Positions 1 to 4,676 of a stretch of DNA of 6,252 nt are shown here, one piece after another. The position numbers and the translations under genes are program-made. Location: the NCBI GenBank assembly GCA_005879435.1, contig VBKX01000461.1, positions 1 through 6,252 of the forward strand, given 5' to 3'. The notes beneath the pieces were generated by a model. It ran no database searches, had not been told where the DNA came from, and saw nothing but the letters and a program-made list of their open reading frames with translations. The stretch comes from Deltaproteobacteria bacterium. Its GTDB lineage: Bacteria > Desulfobacterota > Binatia > UBA9968. The first letter of the stretch is position 1. Each line of letters begins with the position of its first letter.

Positions 1-781
1 TATTCTCGAGATTTTTCCAACGCCAATCTTCCGGCCGCCAGCAACGTTCGTCTTTATATCCGCCCGATTCGACGAAATCGAAAAATTGCCCGTTGGTCAC
101 CGGCAACGAATCCATCGCAAACGCCGGCACGCCGACGATCGTCTGCGCAAACTCATTGTCCCAGCCGAAATCCAGCTCGTCGAATTTCGCGCCCAGGCGC
201 GCTTTCCCCGCTGGTATTTTGATGGCGCGGCACTGCGGCGCCGGCTGGTAGGAATAGGAATAGCGCAGGGGCAACTGCGGCCGGGTCATTTTGTGGATAG
301 GTAACTGCTGCAACATGTACAATAACGTTTCCTGATGCATGTATTCATGTTCGAGGATCAGCTGAAACACTCGACCCCGGTGCGCCATCGGATCGCTTGA
401 TTCTGACAGGGTAAACATATCGAGCGACTCCAAGACCGCGTCGCGCACGCTGTCGCGATATTCGACCGTGTCGTTCAAGCCCGGCCATGCGTCGGGAACC
501 TCCGGATGCCAGTGACATTCTCCCGTATCGACGTCGGGATCGACGCCGCGGCAGAACAGATCGTCAAAATAGGTATTAGCGCCGCAGACTTGATTCCAGG
601 AAAAGGCCGGCAGATGACCTAGATAAAAAATAAACGGATGACGCCACACGATCGGTTTGTCCAGCAGATCTTGGCCGCGAACCAGCGCGAAAATTTGATC
701 CGTGCGCGCCCATGCCGCAGCAAACTTCTCGCGGAGAAACTCTGCTTTGTAGTGTTCGCTGCGTCGTAAGGGTCTTGCCAT
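1..781 (-). CDS. EgtB/OvoA-like sulfoxide synthase (DinB + FGE-sulfatase domains), C-terminus cut by window edge
   Basis: Reading the minus strand from the ATG at 781-779 gives 260 codons without a stop, running off the left edge, so the gene is 3'-partial. Residues about 10-165 look like a DinB_2-type helical domain with the iron ligands of the EgtB/OvoA family: H56 in FYLGHLPAF, and H145/H149 in the HxxxHxE motif HEYMHQE. From about residue 187 an FGE-sulfatase (SUMF1-like) domain begins (IPAGKARLGA, then PVTNGQFFDFVESGGY). Known members are non-heme iron enzymes that join cysteine or gamma-glutamylcysteine, through oxygen-dependent C-S bond formation, to histidine or its trimethyl betaine (hercynine), making ergothioneine or ovothiol. 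A related enzyme, SenA, makes selenoneine. Which substrate applies here cannot be told: the residues that decide it lie mostly in the missing C-terminus. The stretch WRHPFIFYLGH looks somewhat OvoA-like to me. A GGAG Shine-Dalgarno (788-791) sits 6 nt before the ATG. The gene follows the broken LysR gene on the same strand. Confidence 0.82.
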   Translation of the reverse strand, partial: MARPLRRSEHYKAEFLREKFAAAWARTDQIFALVRGQDLLDKPIVWRHPFIFYLGHLPAFSWNQVCGANTYFDDLFCRGVDPDVDTGECHWHPEVPDAWPGLNDTVEYRDSVRDAVLESLDMFTLSESSDPMAHRGRVFQLILEHEYMHQETLLYMLQQLPIHKMTRPQLPLRYSYSYQPAPQCRAIKIPAGKARLGAKFDELDFGWDNEFAQTIVGVPAFAMDSLPVTNGQFFDFVESGGYKDERCWRPEDWRWKNLEN

Positions 782-787
782 AAGCGT

Positions 788-791
788 CTCC
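788..791 (-). promoter_or_regulatory. Ribosome binding site of the EgtB-like gene
   Basis: The minus strand reads GGAG followed by a 6-nt spacer and then ATG at 781. This fixes the start of the partial EgtB-like gene. Confidence 0.6.
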
Positions 792-817
792 AGCCGTGAT
801 TCGTTTTGGCTATATAC

Positions 818-847
818 TAAATAGGATTTGCCTATGGAAGAGGCCAA
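818..847 (-). promoter_or_regulatory. Possible sigma70 promoter for the EgtB-like gene
   Basis: On the minus strand TTGGCC (847-842) is followed, after an 18-nt spacer, by TATTTA (823-818) in the AT-rich stretch between the LysR stop and the EgtB-like start. The match to consensus is only moderate. A TTGACT (852-847) overlaps but is too far from any -10. If real, this promoter would free the EgtB-like gene from read-through of the upstream genes. Confidence 0.3.
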
Positions 848-880
848 GTCAAGACCCCGGCACGAAAAAATATGCCGTGT

Positions 881-1829
881 CTAGCTCAGCATGAGAAATT
901 CACGGAACGCTTTTGCGATGGGGTGTAGCGGGCGGCGCCGGTGGAAGACTTGGTAGAAGTCGCGGGCCATGCTTAGTCCGCGAAGGGGCACTTCGACGAT
1001 ACTCCCCTCCGCCAGTTCGTGGCGAATGGAAATGCGCGATAGAATGGATATTCCGAACCCCGCCATCAACGCCTCTTTGACCGCTTCCGTGCTGCCAAGC
1101 TCCATCGAGACATTCAACAGATCGTCCGTCGATCGGCGACCTTTGACGAGCAGTTGGCGAAAAGAGTCGAGGGTACCGGAGCCGTGCTCTCGCGAGATGA
1201 ATTTTTCGTTTCGTAGGTCGGCGACTTCGACAAATTTGCGTCGGCACCACGGATGTTCTTTAGGGACGGCGAGAACCATTTCATCGTCCCATATCTGTTC
1301 GAAGCAGAGCCTCGCGTCCATCGTCCCAAATTTTTTCGAAGCAGAGCCTCGCGTCGTTTCCTTTGAATCCGACGATTCCGAGCTCCACCTTACCGTCCAG
1401 AACATCTTCGACGATTCCCGCCGAGTCGCTAATGCGCAGGATGGGTTTCACCGCCGGATATTTTTTCGTGAACGCGCCGAGTTTCAGCGGCAACAGATAT
1501 TCGCCCGGGATGTTGCTCCCGCCGACCCAAAGTTCCCCGCTCAGGGTGCCGTGGAACTGCTCGACCGCCGCCACGGTTTCCCGCTTGAATGCGATGAGAT
1601 CTTTCGCCCTTGCGGCAACCATGAGTCCCAGGGGAGTGAGACTCACCTTGCCGGGAATACGATAGAGCAGTTTACCGTCGACCGCTTTTTCCAATTCCTG
1701 AACGTGGGCGCTGACCGTCGGTTGGCGCAACGATAACAGTTCCGCAGCCTGCGAAAAACTTTTTAGCTCGGCGACCCAGTAGAAAATTTCCAGTTTGTGG
1801 AGATCTAAATCTGCTTTGAGCTTGGGCAT
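881..1829 (-). pseudogene. LysR-type transcriptional regulator, frameshifted by a 37-bp tandem duplication
   Basis: LysR-family DNA-binding regulator. Reading from ATG 1829, residues 8-67 form the winged helix-turn-helix (LEIFYWVAELKSFSQAAE, then LRQPTVSAHVQELE). The effector-binding domain begins around residue 97 with SGELWVGGSNIPGEYLLP, a pattern typical of the CysL/CbbR-like and selenium-metabolism-associated LysR groups. After residue 170 (FEKIWDD) the frame is lost and ends 12 codons later (stop 1281-1283). The rest of the effector domain (DEMVLAVPKEHPW to the stop at 881) continues in another frame. The cause is an imperfect tandem duplication, 1282-1318 and 1319-1355. The span is 949 bp; minus 37 it is 912 bp, exactly 304 codons, the normal size for the family. 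As written, only a truncated protein with the DNA-binding domain and part of the effector domain would be made. An in-frame GTG at 1880 adds 17 residues, but neither start has a good Shine-Dalgarno. ATG 1829 fits family N-termini better. The gene lies 111 bp downstream of the peroxiredoxin on the same strand and may have regulated it. Confidence 0.85.
1282..1355. repeat. Imperfect 37-bp tandem duplication inside the LysR gene
   Basis: Copy 1 is 1282-1318 and copy 2 is 1319-1355, directly abutting. They match at 34 of 37 positions; the last 19 bases are identical. All three differences fall in two adjacent codons of the gene: CAG ATA (Gln-Ile) in copy 1 and AAA ATT (Lys-Ile) in copy 2. Since 37 is not a multiple of three, the insertion shifts the frame. 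Both copies encode the same segment, DARLCFE(Q/K)IWDD. Confidence 0.93.
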
Positions 1830-1883
1830 CGAGATTGGAGAGAGTGCGGCCCCGATCGAAGGATGCGAGTCTGAGAACACAGT

Positions 1884-1925
1884 CCGGGGAGCATGGTGAG
1901 CGCAAACCCGCCATGCTCCGCCCGG
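1884..1925. repeat. Inverted repeat (hairpin) between the peroxiredoxin and LysR genes
   Basis: The arms GGAGCATGG (1888-1896) and CCATGCTCC (1911-1919) pair perfectly over 9 bp around a 14-nt loop. Past a 2-nt bulge, CCGG (1884-1887 side) can pair with CCGG (1922-1925). It lies 16 bp after the peroxiredoxin stop. No T-tract follows on either strand, so it is not a standard intrinsic terminator. It could be an RNA processing or 3'-stabilising stem, or a protein-binding palindrome upstream of the regulator gene. The role is not known. Confidence 0.6.
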
Positions 1926-1940
1926 AACGTCATCGAAAAA

Positions 1941-2408
1941 CTACTTTTTCAAGAATTCCAGAACTTCCGCCGGATGCGCTTCCGCATTGGCAACCGGAAT
2001 CCAATGTTTTTTTACTGTGCCGTCAGGTCCGATCAACGCCGTGGACCGAATCGGCCCTTCGACAGTCTCACCCTGGGCATTTTGCCTCGGGCCCCATGCG
2101 CCGTAAGCTTTCATGACCTCCACTTGCGGATCGGCCAACAGGGCGAACGGCAGGTTGAATTTGGCGACGAATTGATTGTGTGATTCGATACTATCTCTGC
2201 TGACACCTAAGACTACGGCATTGGCCTGCGCTACCGGTTGACTAGCGTCGCGGAACCCGCACGCTTCTTTGGTTCAACCGGGTGTATCGTCCTTCGGATA
2301 AAACCAAAGAATGACGGTTTTTCCGGCGTAGTCGGAAAGCGAATGCTTTTTGCCGTCGCTTCCCGGCAGTGTAAACGCCGGTGCTTTCTGCCCTTCTAAA
2401 TTTGCCAT
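1941..2408 (-). CDS. bcp: Selenocysteine-containing Bcp/PrxQ-type peroxiredoxin (UGA read as Sec at residue 45)
   Basis: Thiol/selenol peroxidase of the AhpC/TSA superfamily, Bcp (PrxQ) branch. It reduces hydrogen peroxide and organic hydroperoxides in the cytoplasm, usually with electrons from thioredoxin. Translating 2408 to 1941 gives 155 residues, the normal Bcp length, with one in-frame TGA at 2276-2274 (codon 45). The surrounding residues, WFYPKDDTPG-U-TKEACGFRD, place the UGA exactly on the peroxidatic residue of the PxxxTxxC motif. The resolving Cys50 sits five residues on, the same 45/50 numbering as the E. coli Bcp cysteines. The downstream frame is fully family-like: LGVSRDS (67-73), LADP (91-94), AYGAWG (101-106), RSTALIGPDG (121-130) with the conserved Arg121. 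The start is firm: AGGAGG lies 5 nt before ATG 2408, with a good promoter upstream. A SECIS-like hairpin follows the UGA (2245-2264). Intact coding on both sides, TGA rather than another stop, and TGA at the one catalytic position all argue for selenocysteine insertion rather than a nonsense mutation. The alternative is a Cys codon (TGT or TGC) misread or mutated to TGA. Confidence 0.9.
2245..2264 (-). promoter_or_regulatory. Candidate bacterial SECIS hairpin for Sec45
   Basis: In the mRNA (minus strand), starting 9 nt after the UGA, GCGU-GCGG pairs with CCGC-(bulged G)-ACGC around the three-base loop GUU. If the top G-C pair opens, the loop is GGUUC, which resembles the GGU-containing loop of the E. 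coli fdhF element. There are 17 nt between the UGA and the apical loop and the loop starts with G. Both agree with the published bacterial SECIS consensus (loop roughly 16-37 nt from the UGA, a G among the first two loop bases). The element lies within the coding sequence, as it must in bacteria. SelB binding is inferred. Confidence 0.72.
2274..2276 (-). other. In-frame UGA recoded as selenocysteine (Sec45)
   Basis: The TGA codon lies 132 nt downstream of the start, in frame, replacing the peroxidatic cysteine of the peroxiredoxin. The surrounding reading frame is intact and conserved on both sides. Recoding requires SelB, tRNA-Sec, SelA and SelD, none of which lies in this window. Confidence 0.85.
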
Positions 2409-2413
2409 GCGAA

Positions 2414-2419
2414 CCTCCT
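2414..2419 (-). promoter_or_regulatory. Strong Shine-Dalgarno of the selenoprotein peroxiredoxin
   Basis: AGGAGG on the minus strand, 5 nt before ATG 2408. It decides the true start, well upstream of the internal Met (2138) that a standard ORF search would pick after the UGA. Confidence 0.85.
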
Positions 2420-2431
2420 GTAGAATTTGGG

Positions 2432-2461
2432 ATTATAGCTATTGCTCTATCACACCGACAA
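2432..2461 (-). promoter_or_regulatory. Sigma70-type promoter of the peroxiredoxin
   Basis: The minus strand reads TTGTCG (2461-2456), an 18-nt spacer, then a perfect TATAAT (2437-2432). Transcription would start near 2425, leaving a leader of about 17 nt that holds the Shine-Dalgarno. It lies back to back with the ygfZ promoter. Confidence 0.6.
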
Positions 2462-2501
2462 ACCATTGATCAAACTTCCACACCGCTTTGTTCGTTCTGC
2501 A

Positions 2502-2530
2502 TTGTCAACATGTGCTCCAGGCGGTATATT
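2502..2530 (+). promoter_or_regulatory. Sigma70-type promoter of ygfZ, possibly giving a leaderless mRNA
   Basis: TTGTCA (2502-2507), a 17-nt spacer and TATATT (2525-2530) are close to consensus. The expected transcription start, about 6-8 nt after the -10 box, falls at 2536-2538, right at the ATG at 2539. The mRNA would have almost no 5' leader. This fits the absence of a properly spaced Shine-Dalgarno (the only purine run, GAAGG, touches the start codon at 1 nt). Confidence 0.55.
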
Positions 2531-2538
2531 TTGAAGGC

Positions 2539-3627
2539 ATGGCAAAATCCTCACCATTGATCGATTTCCATACATCCAACGGCGCGGTTTTCACGGAACG
2601 TGACGGCTGGCTCCTGCCGGCCCACTTCGGAAACCCGACCGACGAATACGCGGCGGTGCGCTCCACCGTCGGCTTGATCGATCTGTCGCACCGCGGCTTG
2701 CTTCAATTTACCGGTCCCGATCGTCTCTCTTTCCTCCAAGGAATGTTGTCCAACGATCTGCGGGCTTTAAAACCTTTTGACGGCCAGTACGCGACGATTC
2801 TAACGCAACAAGGCAAAGTCGTTGCCGACGTGAGAGTCCTATGTTCGTTGAATTCTTTCTACCTCGATTGCTGGGAAAACCTGAAAGATAAAGTCGTCGA
2901 GCATTTAAACCGCTATCTGGTCGCCGACGACGTCGAGATTGCCGACCGCTCCGAGGAATATACATTCATTTCGCTTCAGGGTCCGAATTCCGAGAAGCTC
3001 TTGAGAACCCTGGTTCCAAACGCCGAATTACCAGCCCAGGCGAAACAGCATGCCATGATCGACGTCGACGGCGCAGCGGTCTGCGTGGTCCGGGAAAATC
3101 GTTATCACCAGCCGGAATTTGATTTAATTGTGCCGCTCCCAAAGATTTCCGACGTCGCGGAAAAATTGACCGCGGCGGACAAACAAAACGCCGCTGCATG
3201 GATCGGCGAGCAGGCGCAGAACATCCTCCGGATCGAAGCCGGTATCCCTCGTTACGGCGTCGACTTTGACGAGGATAATTTGCTGTTGGAGGTTGGCATC
3301 GATGACTCTGTGAGCTTCACCAAAGGCTGCTATTTGGGCCAGGAAGTCGTCGAGCGCATTCGCTCGCGCGGTCATGTCAATAAAAAACTCTGCGGCTTGT
3401 TGATCGAGGGCCAATGGCCCGCCGCAGCCGGCGACTTGATCCAAGCGGCCGAAAAGGAAGTTGGCAAGATTACCAGCTCCATTGTTTCACCGTCGTTAGG
3501 CCGTCCGATAGCCCTGGGCTACGTGATGAAAGACTACTGGGAGCCGGGGATCGAACTCACAGTCCGGCGCAACGGCACTGAGATGCGCGCCAGCGTCACA
3601 AAACTGCCGTTCATTGCCTCCTCTTGA
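2539..3627 (+). CDS. ygfZ: YgfZ/GcvT-family folate-binding protein (tRNA-modifying / Fe-S cluster repair)
   Basis: 362-residue member of the GcvT/YgfZ family. YgfZ proteins bind tetrahydrofolate and help maintain or repair certain iron-sulfur enzymes, including the radical-SAM tRNA-modifying enzyme MiaB. The decisive mark is the YgfZ signature KGCYLGQEVVERI at residues 262-274 with the conserved Cys264. The N-terminal folate-binding fold is visible in LIDLSHRGLLQFTGPD (46-61), FLQGMLSND (65-73) and the following QGKVVADVRV (91-100). The later stretch LRIEAGIPRYGVDF (230-243) is also typical. The signature cysteine argues against a true glycine-cleavage T protein, and no gcvH or gcvP is nearby. 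I chose ATG 2539 (MAKSSPLIDF) over an in-frame TTG at 2488, because the extra 17 residues do not look like the family and would sit upstream of the best promoter. It is divergent from the selenoprotein peroxiredoxin and followed 62 bp later by a Rieske gene, a sensible Fe-S partner. Confidence 0.88.
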   Translation: MAKSSPLIDFHTSNGAVFTERDGWLLPAHFGNPTDEYAAVRSTVGLIDLSHRGLLQFTGPDRLSFLQGMLSNDLRALKPFDGQYATILTQQGKVVADVRVLCSLNSFYLDCWENLKDKVVEHLNRYLVADDVEIADRSEEYTFISLQGPNSEKLLRTLVPNAELPAQAKQHAMIDVDGAAVCVVRENRYHQPEFDLIVPLPKISDVAEKLTAADKQNAAAWIGEQAQNILRIEAGIPRYGVDFDEDNLLLEVGIDDSVSFTKGCYLGQEVVERIRSRGHVNKKLCGLLIEGQWPAAAGDLIQAAEKEVGKITSSIVSPSLGRPIALGYVMKDYWEPGIELTVRRNGTEMRASVTKLPFIASS

Positions 3628-3651
3628 ATACGACTATCAAGTTCGTATAGT
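3624..3651 (+). promoter_or_regulatory. Possible promoter of the Rieske gene, overlapping the ygfZ stop codon
   Basis: TTGAAT (3624-3629) and TATAGT (3646-3651) are separated by 16 nt. Two overlapping short palindromes also occur here: ATACGA/TCGTAT (3628-3633 and 3643-3648) and ACTAT/ATAGT (3633-3637 and 3647-3651). They could act as an operator or be chance. The Rieske gene could also be read from the ygfZ promoter. Confidence 0.4.
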
Positions 3652-3689
3652 TATCGGAACTTTTGCGCGGATAAGAAAGGGATGTGAGA

Positions 3690-3998
3690 ATGGCTAATTT
3701 CGTTAAGGTTTGTAAGGCCGGCGATGTCAAAGCCGGCTGCGGCAAGAGTATCGACATCAACGGCAAAGCCATCGGAGTATTCAACGTCGATGGAAAATTC
3801 TACGCCATCAACGACGTATGCGGTCATCGCGGCGGTCCGTTGGGCGAAGGCGAGCTGGACGGCACCACGGTGATCTGTCCTTGGCATGGCTGGCGCTACA
3901 ACGTCGCCACCGGAGAAAACGAGCTGATTCCCAATTTACCGACCGAAACGTTCGAAGTGAAAGTCGAAGAAGACGACGTGCTCGTAGACCTCGCTTAA
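3690..3998 (+). CDS. Small soluble Rieske [2Fe-2S] ferredoxin
   Basis: 102-residue single-domain Rieske protein. The cluster ligands are C44 and H46 in CGHRGG and C63 and H66 in CPWHGW. That is the usual C-x-H then C-x2-H arrangement for a 2Fe-2S centre held by two Cys and two His. The core has the expected shape: GKAIGVFNVDGKFYAI before the first box, and the GWRYNVATGE turn after the second. There is no signal peptide, membrane helix or catalytic oxygenase domain, so it is a cytoplasmic electron carrier of the NirD/dioxygenase-ferredoxin type. Its partner is not evident here. ATG 3690 is preferred over the GTG at 3684 because AAAGGG (3676-3681) is 8 nt from the ATG but only 2 nt from the GTG. 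It follows ygfZ on the same strand and is closed by a strong terminator. Confidence 0.9.
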   Translation: MANFVKVCKAGDVKAGCGKSIDINGKAIGVFNVDGKFYAINDVCGHRGGPLGEGELDGTTVICPWHGWRYNVATGENELIPNLPTETFEVKVEEDDVLVDLA

Positions 3999-4020
3999 CA
4001 CAGCGCTAAATCAAGGCTTT

Positions 4021-4060
4021 AAGGCCCGCCGTCATTCAAATGATCGCGGGCCTTTTTCTT
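4021..4060 (+). terminator. Rho-independent terminator after the Rieske gene
   Basis: The arms AAGGCCCGC (4021-4029) and GCGGGCCTT (4046-4054) pair over 9 bp. The inner TCAT/ATGA (4032-4035 and 4040-4043) can extend the stem, and a T-rich run (4053-4060) follows. It starts 22 bp after the Rieske stop. The stop codon of the converging Nudix gene (4059-4061) touches the T-run. On the minus strand the trailing run is poorer (CCTTAAAG), so termination there would be weaker. Confidence 0.9.
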
Positions 4061-4619
4061 ATGATGCTTGGGATTTCAGATAAAGACTAATGTAATCGTT
4101 GAGCGCATCCTTGGTGCTGTCGAAAGCGAGATCGTGCCAAGGTATTTCTTTCGGCGCGAAGATTCGCGCTTCTAACGACTCATCCGCCGCCGCCAGCTCG
4201 CCGCCAACCACTTCGGCCGCGTAAACCACGATCACGTTCGGCGACCGCGGATAGGAATACACATTGAGAAGCGCCCCCAGTTTTACTTCTAGTTGTGATT
4301 CCTCTTTCGTCTCGCGCACCGCGGCGTCCCGCACGCTCTCGCCGCGGTCGACGTAGCCGCCGGGAAAAACCCATTTGCCGAGAGCGGGTTCGACGCCGCG
4401 TTTCAACAGCACGATACCGCCGTCGAGCATAAACAACGTTCCGGCGACGACTTTAGGATCCTGGTAAAAAATAAACGAGCAAGTTTGGCAAACCAGGCGT
4501 TTGGGCTCGGTCGACTTTACTATTCGGTGTGCCAATTCGCCGCCGCAGCGCGGGCAAAAGCGAAACTCGATGTGACCATGGCCATGGCTGTGGTGATGTT
4601 GATCGTGGTCTGATGGCAT
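4059..4619 (-). CDS. Nudix hydrolase with zinc ribbon and His-rich N-terminus
   Basis: 186 residues. The N-terminal tail has seven histidines in its first 16 residues (HHHSHGHGH at 8-16). A zinc ribbon follows, with CPRC at 22-25 and CQTC at 44-47. The Nudix domain from about 56 carries the box G88-x5-E94-x7-R102-E103-x2-E106-E107, whose glutamates bind Mg and catalyse hydrolysis of a nucleoside diphosphate linked to another group. The usual Gly late in the box is Gln109 here. The ribbon-plus-Nudix layout recalls NADH pyrophosphatase (NudC) and a group of small bacterial ADP-ribose or NADH-type pyrophosphatases. I do not see the SQPWPFPxS motif that marks NudC, so the substrate is open. The gene converges on the Rieske gene at the terminator and is divergent from the HAD gene. 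A TATAAT on the minus strand (4674-4669) could be its -10, but no good -35 is visible and the Shine-Dalgarno is weak. Confidence 0.87.
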   Translation of the reverse strand: MPSDHDQHHHSHGHGHIEFRFCPRCGGELAHRIVKSTEPKRLVCQTCSFIFYQDPKVVAGTLFMLDGGIVLLKRGVEPALGKWVFPGGYVDRGESVRDAAVRETKEESQLEVKLGALLNVYSYPRSPNVIVVYAAEVVGGELAAADESLEARIFAPKEIPWHDLAFDSTKDALNDYISLYLKSQAS

Positions 4620-4676
4620 ACTTTTCTTTTTAGCGCATATTCAGTTGAAGTAAAAGACGATTTCTGCAATTATAAC

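Noticed and set aside
858..877. Hairpin CGGCA/TGCCG after the LysR stop as a terminator
   Set aside because: Only 5 bp, and the T-run lies inside the loop rather than after the stem, so it is not a credible intrinsic terminator.
969..1736. 255-codon plus-strand open frame opposite the LysR gene
   Set aside because: Antisense shadow: Ser/Arg-rich with no recognisable domain, while the opposite strand encodes a clear LysR protein.
1941..2138. Separate 65-residue gene starting at the internal ATG 2138
   Set aside because: It is the C-terminal part of the peroxiredoxin frame, without the catalytic half and without its own Shine-Dalgarno.
2274..2276. TGA read as a nonsense mutation making the peroxiredoxin a pseudogene
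   Set aside because: It falls exactly on the catalytic residue, is the only lesion, is UGA and not UAA/UAG, and is followed by a SECIS-like hairpin. Chance damage would rarely meet all four. A sequencing error remains possible.
2488..2538. In-frame TTG at 2488 as the ygfZ start
   Set aside because: The added residues do not resemble the family and would lie upstream of the best promoter's -10 box; there is no Shine-Dalgarno.
4645..4676. TTGAAG ... TATAAC as a promoter for the HAD gene
   Set aside because: The spacer is 20 nt, too long for a normal sigma70 promoter, and the -10 would touch the ATG.
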